Below are positions 42,868 to 50,447 of a stretch of DNA of 50,447 bases, piece after piece. The position numbers and the translations under genes were made by a program. The number at the start of each line of letters is the position of its first letter. The first letter of the stretch is position 1. Under the pieces are notes generated by a model. That model searched no databases. It worked only from the letters and a program-made list of their open reading frames with translations, and was not told where the DNA came from. This stretch comes from UBA9300 sp032260385 (lineage in GTDB: Bacteria > Bacteroidota > Bacteroidia > Bacteroidales > VadinHA17), in the NCBI GenBank assembly GCA_032260385.1, contig JAVVEL010000021.1:1-50447 (forward strand). The letters are read 5' to 3'.

Positions 42868-44319
42868 TTACTGTTCCTTCTTAAGTTCAGCCATCCGTTT
42901 TATAAAGTCTGCCAGCAGCCTTACCCCTGTGCCTGTTCCTCCCCCCGGCCTATAATGCTCATCCTCCCCGGATAGTGCACATCCGGCAATATCGAGATGA
43001 ATAAGAGGTGAAGAGGCAAAATGTTCCAGGAACTTGCCGGCCGTTATAGCTCCTGCCTTCTTATCACCAAGATTTTTAATATCAGCAATCTTTGACTTGA
43101 TCATTTCTCCATATTCCTCGAAGAAGGGCATTTCTGCCAGGCGCTCATAAACGGCATTACCTGAATCAAGAAGAAGATTAAAAACATCCCTGCCTGCATT
43201 GGTCATTGCTGCAACAGCCTGGTTCCCGAAAGCATTCTCGGCTGACCCGGTAAGAGTAGCTATTGAAACAATCAGTGAGGGATCATAATTTTCTGCAAAG
43301 CTGAGAGCATCAGCCAGGATCAGTCTTCCTTCAGCATCAGTATTTATTATCTCAACTCTCGTCCCGTCATACATGGTAATTATATCACCCGGCACAATGG
43401 CATCGCTTCCCGGCCGGTTATCGGTTGCAGGGATGAGACCAACAACATGTATGTTAATTGACGCTTCGGCAATGGCAGACAGAACAGCTGCAACCACTGC
43501 ACCCCCGGCCATGTCAGACTTCATATTGTCTATATAATTACCCGGTTTCAGGTTTATGCCTCCCGTATCAAACATTACTCCCTTACCAACAAGAACCAGA
43601 GGTTTACGGTTGAAAGCCCCTTCAGGTTTCCATTCCAGTATGGTGAATGTGGGAGGGTCAACACTCCCCTTGTTAACAGATAAGATTCCACCCATCCTCA
43701 ATGCCTCTATCTTCTTTTTGCCGTATATGTCAACCTTAACACCCTTGCTACCGGCATACTGATTCACTATACCGGCAAAATCAGCGGCATTAAGGTAATT
43801 ATTGGGCTCATTAACCAGGTCTCTTGCAAAGTATACTCCCCTGCCAACAGCACTCAGCCAGTCCACTTCATCTTCAGTAAAGTCCCCGCAGAGGAAGATA
43901 TCAGTGGGATAAGCAGGCTTATCGTCCTTTTCTCCCTCCTTTTTGTACTTGTTAAACTCGTAACTGCTTAAGATCAATCCTTCCGCAAAGGTAAGGGCCG
44001 AGGCATTATCATGCCCTGCATAGACTGTTATCTCTTTCTGCTTATGATCTTTAAGTATTTTTCTGACCTTCGCAGCTCTTCTTCTCAACTCCTCATACTT
44101 TCTGTGTGGCTCCGGAAATTCTTTTTCAGGTATTATTATACTTAATCTGTAATAGGAATTGATAAAGATTATTTCTTTACCCTCATTGATAAGCCTTTTT
44201 GCGTACTCATGCTCGGTTTTTGTAAGCACCAGCCAATCAGGCAATTTTTTTCCTTTGATTATTACCGCTACCGAACTCCCGGGAATTATTTCTTTTCGTA
44301 TTTCTAGGTGTGGAAACAT
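42868..44319 (-). CDS. M17 family leucyl aminopeptidase
   Basis: A cytosolic two-metal aminopeptidase that trims N-terminal residues from peptides. The 483 residues have the variable N-terminal domain (1-165) and the M17 catalytic domain: VGKGVMFDTGGINLKPGNYI and NMKSDMAGGAVVAAVLSAIA carry metal-binding Lys and Asp residues, and NTDAEGRLILADALSFA is the family signature with further metal ligands and the Arg of the active site. PLIHLDIAGCA and GTGTGVRLLADFI close the domain. It is first in the minus-strand aminopeptidase-pdxA-ruvA-sprA unit and divergent from mqnC with an 83-nt gap. Confidence 0.94.
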   Translation of the reverse strand: MFPHLEIRKEIIPGSSVAVIIKGKKLPDWLVLTKTEHEYAKRLINEGKEIIFINSYYRLSIIIPEKEFPEPHRKYEELRRRAAKVRKILKDHKQKEITVYAGHDNASALTFAEGLILSSYEFNKYKKEGEKDDKPAYPTDIFLCGDFTEDEVDWLSAVGRGVYFARDLVNEPNNYLNAADFAGIVNQYAGSKGVKVDIYGKKKIEALRMGGILSVNKGSVDPPTFTILEWKPEGAFNRKPLVLVGKGVMFDTGGINLKPGNYIDNMKSDMAGGAVVAAVLSAIAEASINIHVVGLIPATDNRPGSDAIVPGDIITMYDGTRVEIINTDAEGRLILADALSFAENYDPSLIVSIATLTGSAENAFGNQAVAAMTNAGRDVFNLLLDSGNAVYERLAEMPFFEEYGEMIKSKIADIKNLGDKKAGAITAGKFLEHFASSPLIHLDIAGCALSGEDEHYRPGGGTGTGVRLLADFIKRMAELKKEQ

Positions 44320-44333
44320 AAGAGAAAGCTAAG

Positions 44334-44348
44334 ATATTTTGAAAATAT
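44334..44348. repeat. AT-rich palindrome between divergent aminopeptidase and mqnC genes
   Basis: ATATTTT, G, AAAATAT forms a perfect 7-bp palindrome 15 nt upstream of the aminopeptidase ATG. The low-complexity composition makes chance plausible. Confidence 0.3.
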
Positions 44349-44363
44349 GTAAAGTTAATAAAA

Positions 44364-44395
44364 TTGATCGTATATAATATAATCAACTACCTTTG
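44364..44395 (+). promoter_or_regulatory. Promoter of mqnC (Bacteroidota -33/-7 type)
   Basis: TTG (44364-44366) and TACCTTTG (44388-44395) match the consensus with a 21-nt spacer. The predicted transcription start (about 44401-44403) falls on or next to the ATG at 44403, implying a leaderless or nearly leaderless mRNA. This also argues against the upstream in-frame TTG at 44364 as start codon. Confidence 0.65.
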
Positions 44396-44402
44396 TGAAT
44401 TG

Positions 44403-45497
44403 ATGAGAAACAGGGACAAGATAATAGAAAAGGCAATGAGGATGGAAGCCCTCCTTCACGGGGATGCCTTGATACTTTACAATGAATCTCCTTTAGGCGA
44501 GCTTATGGCCCTGTCCTGGTTTTTAAGGGGAAAACATGTTCCGGGAGATAGGGTAGGATGGATAATAGACCGGAACGTTAATATTACCAATGTTTGTTTT
44601 TCGCAATGCAAATTCTGTAATTTTTGCCGCAGGCCGGGGGCTGCTGATGCCTATATTACAGGCCTTGATGAGTACAGGCAAAAAATAAAGGAGCTTTTCG
44701 AAAAGGGAGGGAGGCAGGTGCTTCTGCAGGGAGGAATGCACCCTGAGCTTGGATTAGAATATTATACCGGCCTTTTCAGGCAACTGAAAAGTGAATTCCC
44801 GGAGCTTTTACTCCATGCCCTCGGTCCACCCGAAGTGGTACACCTTGCCAGGCTGGAAAAAAAGTCATACAGCTATATACTTGAGGAACTTGTGAAATCG
44901 GGGCTTGACAGTCTGCCGGGAGCCGGAGCCGAGATACTGGTCGACAGGGTAAGAAAAATTGTATCCCCGGCAAAAGCCACCACAGAAGAATGGCTTGAAG
45001 TGATGCGGGTGGCTCACATAATGAACCTGCCTACATCGGCAACCATGATGTACGGTCACATAGAAAATGTTGAAGACAGGATTGACCATCTTATAAGGCT
45101 TCGTGACCTGCAGGACCGGAAACCTGAAGGTCATTACGGCTTTATTACCTTTGTCCCCTGGCCCTTCCAGGACGAAGGCACAGCGCTCCGGCGTAGGTAT
45201 GGTGTTCATAATACTACGGGCATAAGTGATCACATAAGGATAATAGCGATAAGCAGGATAATATTGAATAATATCAAAAACATACAATCATCCATTCTGA
45301 CTACCGGTAAGGATACCGCCCTTATGACCCTTCATGCCGGGGCCAACGATCTTGGTTCTGTTATGATAGAAGAAAACGTTGTAAGTGCAGCCGGTTCATC
45401 CAATATGTTCAATGCAGATGAGCTAAAGTCCATTATAAAGGAAGCAGGCTTCAATCCTGTCCTGAGAAACCAGAAATATGAACCTGTGGAGGAATGA
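44403..45497 (+). CDS. mqnC: MqnC, cyclic dehypoxanthinyl futalosine synthase (radical SAM)
   Basis: Radical SAM enzyme that cyclises dehypoxanthinyl futalosine in the futalosine route to menaquinone. From the ATG at 44403 it has 364 residues. The 4Fe-4S ligands are C65, C69 and C72 (CFSQCKFC), preceded by IIDRNVNITNV as in MqnC. Other matches are VLLQGGMHPELGLEYYTGLF, SGLDSLPGAGAEILVDRVRK, TSATMMYGHIENVEDRIDHL, FITFVPWPFQDEGT and ANDLGSVMIEENVVSAAG, which separate MqnC from MqnE. No other mqn gene is nearby, which is usual. It converges with the DUF4837 gene (8-nt gap). Confidence 0.93.
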   Translation: MRNRDKIIEKAMRMEALLHGDALILYNESPLGELMALSWFLRGKHVPGDRVGWIIDRNVNITNVCFSQCKFCNFCRRPGAADAYITGLDEYRQKIKELFEKGGRQVLLQGGMHPELGLEYYTGLFRQLKSEFPELLLHALGPPEVVHLARLEKKSYSYILEELVKSGLDSLPGAGAEILVDRVRKIVSPAKATTEEWLEVMRVAHIMNLPTSATMMYGHIENVEDRIDHLIRLRDLQDRKPEGHYGFITFVPWPFQDEGTALRRRYGVHNTTGISDHIRIIAISRIILNNIKNIQSSILTTGKDTALMTLHAGANDLGSVMIEENVVSAAGSSNMFNADELKSIIKEAGFNPVLRNQKYEPVEE

Positions 45498-45505
45498 TAA
45501 ATTAC

Positions 45506-46528
45506 TCATTTATTGGGTGTGACCACTACTTCTGTATCATTCGGGAAGCTGATGGTATAAATAATTGCCTCAACCTGCCGCAGCAATTCTCTCTTATCAT
45601 CATTGGGTGCATATACAAAGCCATCCACCATAACGAAGCGGTCATTCACTTCATCCTTTGTCACAAGGGTGATAAAAGGCCCTCCCATAAATCCGTTTTC
45701 AAGGGTCCACAGGCCCCTCATTTCAGCATAATTTCTCTGCCTGAAGCGGAAAAGCTGAAAGTCTACAGGCACCATGTCTTCTATGGCCATATATGAACCT
45801 CTGGCGGGGCCTTCAACCTTTTCCCGGGTCATATTATCCCTTATTCGCATTATGCTGTCTTTATTGAAATAGTTTTTCCCGTTATGATCAAAATAATGAA
45901 TCAGTATGGCCTGGGTTGTGGTTGGTGTTTCATAGGAGAACCACAGAAAGCCCTTCTCGTCAACATCAAGGGCATAATTGGCAGGTACATGCAGGTTCAT
46001 TTTGTGTTTATCCCTCAGGTTATTAAATATCATGCTATTGAGTGATTTCTTATAAACCGAGATCCACCTGTCGCGTTCCGCAATATTGATCTTGTTTATT
46101 ATTGCCTGCCCCTCTTTGTCCAGGAGTTCAATCAATTCCTCGTCATTCTTCCCCTGCAGGTTAATCATCAGTTGTGCATATGAATAGGTGTTTTCGAGGA
46201 AGGTAACCTGGTTTTCCTTATCCTCTCCTTTCTCGATAAAAAGAACATTCCGGTGAGTCTGGTAAAGTTTACTGAAGGCCCCGGGGCTGGTATTGACCAG
46301 GTCGAAAAATGGTTCTGCCTGTGGCAGCTTGGGAACGGGCGCACCAAGGACTTCTCTTATTTTACTACCAAGGGGACCTTCCCACTTAGCCTTATCTAGT
46401 ACCACGAGTACTTCACCTGAACTGCCTGATAAATTGGGGAGCATTACCTGGCTTCGTCCCGAATCACCGCATGAATACAGGATTATTGCCAGGATAGCGG
46501 ATAAAATAAGTAATACTGTTTTCTTCAT
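45506..46528 (-). CDS. DUF4837 family lipoprotein
   Basis: A protein of about 340 residues of a Bacteroidota family with no assigned function. I prefer the second ATG (46528), which gives a clean lipoprotein signal MKKTVLLILSAILAIILYSC with Cys20; the ATG at 46534 adds MY. Typical segments are SSGEVLVVLDKAKWEGPLGS near the mature N-terminus, WISVYKKSLNSMIFNNLRDK, FLWFSYETPTTTQAILIHYF and RGLWTLENGFMGGPFITLVT. It is likely anchored in the cell envelope, facing the periplasm. A strong terminator separates it from tatA, so its promoter probably lies inside tatA or it relies on read-through. Confidence 0.85.
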   Translation of the reverse strand: MKKTVLLILSAILAIILYSCGDSGRSQVMLPNLSGSSGEVLVVLDKAKWEGPLGSKIREVLGAPVPKLPQAEPFFDLVNTSPGAFSKLYQTHRNVLFIEKGEDKENQVTFLENTYSYAQLMINLQGKNDEELIELLDKEGQAIINKINIAERDRWISVYKKSLNSMIFNNLRDKHKMNLHVPANYALDVDEKGFLWFSYETPTTTQAILIHYFDHNGKNYFNKDSIMRIRDNMTREKVEGPARGSYMAIEDMVPVDFQLFRFRQRNYAEMRGLWTLENGFMGGPFITLVTKDEVNDRFVMVDGFVYAPNDDKRELLRQVEAIIYTISFPNDTEVVVTPNK

Positions 46529-46540
46529 ATACATTCAGTT

Positions 46541-46565
46541 AAAAAAAGCCTGCCGGGGGCAGGCT
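46541..46565 (-). terminator. Rho-independent terminator after tatA
   Basis: On the minus strand AGCCTGCC and GGCAGGCT form a perfect 8-bp GC-rich stem with a CCC loop, followed directly by a run of T residues (the plus strand has seven A at 46541-46547). It starts 24 nt after the tatA stop. Confidence 0.88.
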
Positions 46566-46589
46566 CTAGCAATTTTATTTTACCAGTGA

Positions 46590-46772
46590 CTATTGTTCCT
46601 TGACTTTTTCTTCATCCTTCTGTTCATCTTTAGTGGCCTTCTTAAACTCTTTCATACCCTGTCCTATACCCTTCATCAGCTCGGGAATCTTGCGTCCACC
46701 AAAAAGAATAACAACCACCAGAACAATGAGAATTATCTCAGTTGGTCCAAACATGCCGGCTAGAACGTTCAT
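46590..46772 (-). CDS. tatA: TatA, twin-arginine translocase pore subunit
   Basis: A 60-residue protein of the Tat system, which exports folded proteins across the inner membrane. Residues 8-24 form the single membrane helix (FGPTEIILIVLVVVILFGG), then the hinge GGRKIPELMKGIGQGMKEFK with the conserved Phe-Gly and Pro, an amphipathic helix, and a short charged tail. Length is within the short Bacteroidota range. tatC is not in the window. It has its own promoter overlapping the end of rseP and a strong terminator behind it. Confidence 0.94.
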   Translation of the reverse strand: MNVLAGMFGPTEIILIVLVVVILFGGRKIPELMKGIGQGMKEFKKATKDEQKDEEKVKEQ

Positions 46773-46803
46773 AATATAAGATATTTACAATTAATAATAT
46801 GTA

Positions 46804-46835
46804 CAAAGTTAATTAAAAAAAAGCTATTTCCTCAA
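46804..46835 (-). promoter_or_regulatory. Promoter of tatA (Bacteroidota -33/-7 type)
   Basis: The minus strand has TTG at 46835-46833 and TAACTTTG at 46811-46804 with a 21-nt spacer, matching consensus. Start would be near 46797, 25 nt before the ATG. The -33 element lies inside the last codons of rseP. Confidence 0.65.
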
Positions 46836-48149
46836 CAAACGTAAAATATCATTACCATTTGCATATAGCAGCAGGGCAATGAGTATCAGCATTCCTGCCA
46901 GCTGTGCATATTCAAGGAATTTATCACTGGGTTTTCTTCCGGTTATTACTTCGTAAAGCAGGAACATTACGTGCCCACCGTCAAGTGCAGGTATGGGTAA
47001 TATATTCATTATTGCGAGAATAATGGACAGGAAGGCTGTAAGACTCCAGAAAGACTGCCAGTCCCACATACCCGGGAAAATACTGCCGATGGTAATAAAG
47101 CCACCAAGCGATTCATAGGCCTTGGTATCCTTTGAGAATATAAGTTTAAACTGCTTCAGGTAATCTTTCATTGTTTGAAATCCCTTTGAAATGCCCGCGG
47201 GTATTGATTCAAAGAAACCATATTTTACCGTTCGCAATTCCAGGAGGCCCTCTGTACTCCTTACAATTCCAAGCATGCCCTCCTCGGTGGTTTTAAGGTC
47301 AATGACCAGGCTGTCATCCCCTCTGAGGATATTGGCTGTGATCTCCTTCCCCTGCTTATCCGACAGGTAATGGACATATTCATCGTTGAACCTGAATTCC
47401 CTCCCGTCAATCCCGACAAGTTTATCCCCCACCTGCAAACCCGCTTCCCTTGCAGGCGATTCTTTCATAAAATCTGAAACCACGAAGGGCATAAAAGGCA
47501 TACGGGCATCAATTCTGCCCTTACCTTTTAAGATGGCAGGTATGAACTTCCTGTCAATATCAATTTTCACCGCTTGCCCGTCTCTCTCTACCGTAATCTG
47601 TTCCCTCTCATTGAGTATTATGTCAGGGATTATTTCGTAGAAATTCTCAATGTGCCTGCCATCAACGGAGACTATTTTATCACCATCCCTTAATCCCATC
47701 TCATGCCCGACAGAATCAGTGACTATGCCATATTTCACATTTTCTGTCGGCAGGTAGGTCTCGCCCCATGAGAAGAGTACAATTACGTACAGCACCATTG
47801 CAAGGATAAAATTGAAAAACACCCCTCCCAGCATAATTATAAGTCTCTGCCATGACGGTTTCGACCTGAATTCATATGGCTGGGGCGGTTTCTTCATCTG
47901 CTCACGGTCCATTGATTCATCAATCATTCCGGATATTTTCACATAGCCCCCCAGGGGCAGCCATCCTATACCATATTCCGTGTCACCCTTTTTGAATTTA
48001 AACAGTGAGAACCAGGGGTCGAAGAAAAGATAAAACTTCTCCACCCTCGTTTTAAACAACTTGGCAAAAAGAAAATGACCCATCTCGTGGATAATGACTA
48101 TCACGGAAAGGCTCAGAATAAATTGCAGTATTTTTATAAGAACAGTCAT
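46824..48149 (-). CDS. rseP: RseP, site-2 intramembrane zinc metalloprotease
   Basis: Cleaves membrane substrates within the bilayer, typically anti-sigma factors or signal-peptide remnants. The 441 residues have HEXXH at 21-25 (IIHEMGHFLF) in TM1, the second catalytic motif PALDGGHVM (D390), two PDZ-type segments (MGLRDGDKIVSVDGRHIENF and AGLQVGDKLVGIDGREF), and four membrane helices overall. LGGYVKISGM is the conserved membrane-reentrant loop. It overlaps dxr by 4 nt (ATGA). No sigma/anti-sigma pair lies nearby, so the substrate is unknown. Confidence 0.94.
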   Translation of the reverse strand: MTVLIKILQFILSLSVIVIIHEMGHFLFAKLFKTRVEKFYLFFDPWFSLFKFKKGDTEYGIGWLPLGGYVKISGMIDESMDREQMKKPPQPYEFRSKPSWQRLIIMLGGVFFNFILAMVLYVIVLFSWGETYLPTENVKYGIVTDSVGHEMGLRDGDKIVSVDGRHIENFYEIIPDIILNEREQITVERDGQAVKIDIDRKFIPAILKGKGRIDARMPFMPFVVSDFMKESPAREAGLQVGDKLVGIDGREFRFNDEYVHYLSDKQGKEITANILRGDDSLVIDLKTTEEGMLGIVRSTEGLLELRTVKYGFFESIPAGISKGFQTMKDYLKQFKLIFSKDTKAYESLGGFITIGSIFPGMWDWQSFWSLTAFLSIILAIMNILPIPALDGGHVMFLLYEVITGRKPSDKFLEYAQLAGMLILIALLLYANGNDILRLLRK

Positions 48150-49309
48150 TTCACATTTATTTTTTGAATATACCCCCCGGCAGCCAGCCGGCTCAGTCTG
48201 TCGGTTTCCTCAAGGTCTTCGATACCCGGCTTCTGTATATATTTCATACCATCCATAATTTCTTCAATCATACCGGTCATTTCCATGAAACCTATTTTCT
48301 CCCCCAGGAAAGCTTCCACGGCAATTTCATTTGCAGCATTCATTGCACAGGGTATATTTCCTCCTTTTTCAAGGGCTTTATAAGCGAGTGCAAGATTACG
48401 AAATTTTTTTGTATCAACCTCCTCAAAAGTAAGCTTATTGCACTGCCTGAAATCAAACCTGGGAAGATCCGTGCTTATACGATTCGGATAGCCCAGGGCA
48501 TATATTATTGGCAGGCGCATATCTGGTAGTCCAAGCTGTGCCTTGACTGAGCCATCGTAGAAATGAACAAAGGAATGAATTATTGATTGCGGATGAATTA
48601 TTACTTCTATCTGGTCAGGGCGAAGGTCAAAAAACCACCTGGCCTCTATAACTTCAAGTCCCTTATTCATCATTGAAGCCGAGTCAATGGTTATTTTGTT
48701 ACCCATAGCCCAGTTTGGGTGTTTTAATGCTTCTTCAGGCCTCACATTGCAGAGCCTGTCAATTGAATAATTCCTGAAAGGGCCTCCTGACGCTGTGAGG
48801 GTTATTTTCTCAACAGGATTGTCTGTTTCTCCGGCCAGGCACTGCAGTATGGCTGAATGTTCCGAATCGACAGGGATAATTTTCACACCATGTTTCAGAA
48901 CCAGTTCGTTGATAATACCGCCGGCCACTACCAGGGTTTCCTTGTTTGCCAGGGCAATATCCTTGCCTGTTTCGATAGCTCTTATAAGCGGCCTCAGCCC
49001 TGAAAAACCCACCATGGCAGCCACCACCATGTCGATGCCCGGCTGGACCATAAGTTGTTCAACAGCATCCAGTCCCGCGTAAACTTTTACCGGCAGTCCC
49101 GACAGCCTGTCTTTTAATATCTTATAGTGGCCTTTATTTACTATTACAACCGCATCAGGCCTGTGCTTTTTGGCCTGGGCCACCAGCTGGTCAACATTAT
49201 TGTATGCCGTAAGCAACTCAACAGTAAAGTCATCAGGGTGGCTCTCAATAACATCCAGCGTTTGTGTGCCAATTGAACCCGTGGAACCCAGAACAGCCAG
49301 CCTCTTCAC
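48146..49309 (-). CDS. dxr: DXP reductoisomerase (MEP isoprenoid pathway)
   Basis: Converts 1-deoxy-D-xylulose 5-phosphate to MEP using NADPH, the first committed step of the non-mevalonate isoprenoid route. The 387 residues carry the NADPH-binding loop GSTGSIGTQTLDVI (8-21), ALANKETLVVAG, the metal/substrate site VDSEHSAILQCL and ASGGPFRN, SASMMNKGLEVIEARWFFDL, and NAANEIAVEAFLGEKIGFME. Fully conserved in length and motifs. It is 19 nt downstream of the M23 peptidase gene and overlaps rseP by 4 nt. Confidence 0.97.
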   Translation of the reverse strand: MKRLAVLGSTGSIGTQTLDVIESHPDDFTVELLTAYNNVDQLVAQAKKHRPDAVVIVNKGHYKILKDRLSGLPVKVYAGLDAVEQLMVQPGIDMVVAAMVGFSGLRPLIRAIETGKDIALANKETLVVAGGIINELVLKHGVKIIPVDSEHSAILQCLAGETDNPVEKITLTASGGPFRNYSIDRLCNVRPEEALKHPNWAMGNKITIDSASMMNKGLEVIEARWFFDLRPDQIEVIIHPQSIIHSFVHFYDGSVKAQLGLPDMRLPIIYALGYPNRISTDLPRFDFRQCNKLTFEEVDTKKFRNLALAYKALEKGGNIPCAMNAANEIAVEAFLGEKIGFMEMTGMIEEIMDGMKYIQKPGIEDLEETDRLSRLAAGGYIQKINVK

Positions 49310-49328
49310 TCTTTACCTCCTTTATAAT

Positions 49329-50192
49329 TTAGAAAAGTATATAATTCTCCGGATTTACAGCTTCGCCGTTATGCCATATTTCGAAATGCAAATGCGGGCC
49401 TGAGGTGTACAGTTCGCCTGAATCTCCCACAACGGCTATTCCTTCTCCCGCAAGCACATCGTCACCCGCTTCCTTTAGCAGTGTGGCATTATGCTTGTAA
49501 ACAGAGATCAGGTTATTTGAATGTTGTATCTGTATAACCCAGCCTGTCTCCATTGTCCAGCCGGTAAACATTACCGTACCATCGAGAGTAGAAGATACAA
49601 CAGCCTTGGGTGATGTGACAATGTCGGTTCCGTAATGCCTGGTGCGAGGATTAAAATGCCCGGTTACTATACCCTTCACGGGGGGAAAAAAATGCACACT
49701 CGAAAGGTTAATATTGCGCCCTGCCCTATCTGCCAGGAAGGTCAGATTATACTGTTCTTCCCTTTCAACCTGTAATCTCAGCAAAGAATCCTCCTCGGAA
49801 TTATTAAATGTTATTTCTGTATAATTTGCCATGGTATCCTGCCCTGCAACCCTGTCTGCCGGCTCCCTGCCCGATATTATTGCATTCAGATTTGCAAAAT
49901 ACTGATCCCTGAGTTCAAGTTCATTTTCCAGGGAATCAAGCCTTATTGCATTCATTATGATATTTCGCCTGGTGTTACCGTCAGGGTAGCCGGGGATTAA
50001 CTCCCTGAGGTTGGTAAATGCTATAAGAACAGTGGTTATGCCAAAAATAAAAAGGACAAGAAAAACAAGCAAAAGAAAGCCGTTATACCTTGTCATACGG
50101 ACATACCAGACCTCTTCAAATGTTTTGTCATTGTAAACGGAAAAACGGTACTTGTCTCTCCAGCTTCTTTTCTTAGTGTCAGTCTTTGCCAT
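49329..50192 (-). CDS. M23 family metallopeptidase, membrane-anchored
   Basis: A 287-residue inner-membrane protein with a basic cytoplasmic N-terminus (1-36), one membrane helix (37-58), a short coiled coil (about 80-105), and a periplasmic LytM domain (about 165-287). The zinc/catalytic residues are intact: H186 and D190 in RHYGTDIV, and H267/H269 in GPHLHFEIW. It probably cleaves peptidoglycan cross-bridges during envelope growth or is a regulator of such enzymes. It starts 2 nt after the superoxide reductase stop and is followed by dxr after 19 nt. Confidence 0.92.
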   Translation of the reverse strand: MAKTDTKKRSWRDKYRFSVYNDKTFEEVWYVRMTRYNGFLLLVFLVLFIFGITTVLIAFTNLRELIPGYPDGNTRRNIIMNAIRLDSLENELELRDQYFANLNAIISGREPADRVAGQDTMANYTEITFNNSEEDSLLRLQVEREEQYNLTFLADRAGRNINLSSVHFFPPVKGIVTGHFNPRTRHYGTDIVTSPKAVVSSTLDGTVMFTGWTMETGWVIQIQHSNNLISVYKHNATLLKEAGDDVLAGEGIAVVGDSGELYTSGPHLHFEIWHNGEAVNPENYILF

Positions 50193-50194
50193 AT

Positions 50195-50447
50195 CTAAAC
50201 AACCTTTACGGCTTTATCCTCGCTCTGCCACAGTCCATGCTTTGTACACACAGCCATGGCCGACAGATTCATTGATACCTCAGGGGCATTTATATAAAAA
50301 TCGACTTCTACGTGGGCAGGCTTATTGCCATATGCTCCTGATGAGTACTTTGTTTCGGCAAGGAGGGTTTCCCTGTTCCACAACTGTATGGTACTGATGT
50401 AATGGTCATGATCATCGGGATGGGTATAGTTCTCCCCCATCCTTACC
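50195..50447 (-). CDS. Superoxide reductase / desulfoferrodoxin-like protein (5' end outside the window)
   Basis: The frame is open to the window edge, and the ATG at 50438-50440 is internal: upstream codons read V-R directly before MGENYTHPDDHDHYIST, aligning with the VxVGxxxHPMxxxHxI core of superoxide reductases. The visible part, about 83 residues, contains the iron-ligand-like HP..DHDHYI region and the C-terminal Cys/His pair in AVCTKHGLWQSEDK, corresponding to the YCNIHGLW motif. Such enzymes reduce superoxide to peroxide without producing oxygen and are typical of anaerobes and microaerophiles. The N-terminal part with further His ligands is not visible, so class I or II cannot be decided. 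Confidence 0.8.
   Translation of the reverse strand, partial: VRMGENYTHPDDHDHYISTIQLWNRETLLAETKYSSGAYGNKPAHVEVDFYINAPEVSMNLSAMAVCTKHGLWQSEDKAVKVV

Noticed and set aside
44364..44402. TTG-initiated N-terminal extension of mqnC
   Set aside because: The extension would consist of the promoter itself (TTG -33 and TACCTTTG -7); the ATG at 44403 gives the usual MqnC N-terminus.
1..50447. CRISPR arrays, tRNA or rRNA genes, insertion sequences
   Set aside because: No regularly spaced direct repeats with unique spacers, no cloverleaf-like intergenic sequence and no transposase or terminal inverted repeats were found; the only tandem repeats have periods of 7-8 bp.

Overview
The window looks like a chromosomal segment of a Bacteroidota (Bacteroidetes) bacterium, probably an anaerobic or microaerophilic member of the Bacteroidales/Marinilabiliales side. 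The evidence is a fused lpxC-fabZ gene, a 2,469-residue SprA (outer-membrane translocon of the type IX secretion system), MuiA-like and DUF4837 proteins, and several promoters of the phylum-specific TTG / TAnnTTTG (-33/-7) type. A futalosine-route menaquinone gene (mqnC) and a superoxide reductase fragment fit a low-oxygen lifestyle. No rRNA, tRNA, IS element, integrase or CRISPR array was seen. Coding density is high and most genes are core.

Layout. 1-3245 (minus): sufB-sufC-sufD, the Fe-S assembly scaffold, with sufD cut by the window edge. 3246-3791 is a long non-coding stretch with two inverted repeats. 3792-7009 (plus): a secreted S74-type intramolecular-chaperone protein, a YccF membrane protein and a MuiA-like DUF4139 protein. 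7032-12715 (minus): an HD phosphohydrolase, then lpxD, lpxC/fabZ and lpxA (lipid A synthesis), followed by a divergent ThiL-like protein with its own promoter. 12906-28375 (plus): a tightly packed seven-gene export operon. 28607-33236 (plus): rimP-nusA-infB (ribosome maturation, transcription, translation initiation) behind a clear promoter and a leader hairpin. 33244-44319 (minus): M17 aminopeptidase-pdxA-ruvA-sprA, then gcvH with its own promoter. 44403-45497 (plus): mqnC. 45506-50447 (minus): superoxide reductase fragment-M23 peptidase-dxr-rseP, then tatA with its own promoter and a strong terminator, then a DUF4837 lipoprotein.

The most unusual part is 12906-28375. One operon encodes an ABC ATPase; a giant ABC permease fused to a catalytically dead M1-aminopeptidase-like fold and a golvesin-like C-terminal domain; a TolC-type outer-membrane channel; a lipoprotein adaptor; an RND permease; a second RND permease fused to six extra membrane helices and a complete ABC ATPase domain; and a short ABC-2-type permease. 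The two ABC ATPase modules resemble each other, which suggests an internal duplication. The whole set could form, or supply, one envelope-spanning export machine using both ATP and ion gradients. That physical link between RND and ABC engines is the best candidate here for an undescribed system.

Secondary points of interest: short degenerate tandem repeats of period 7-8, each with a different unit sequence, in three intergenic spots; a ThiL homologue that has lost several metal/nucleotide motifs; a promoter placed almost on the mqnC start codon; and a perfect 10-bp inverted repeat just upstream of the export operon. All calls are from reading the sequence and recognising motifs; no database search was run.
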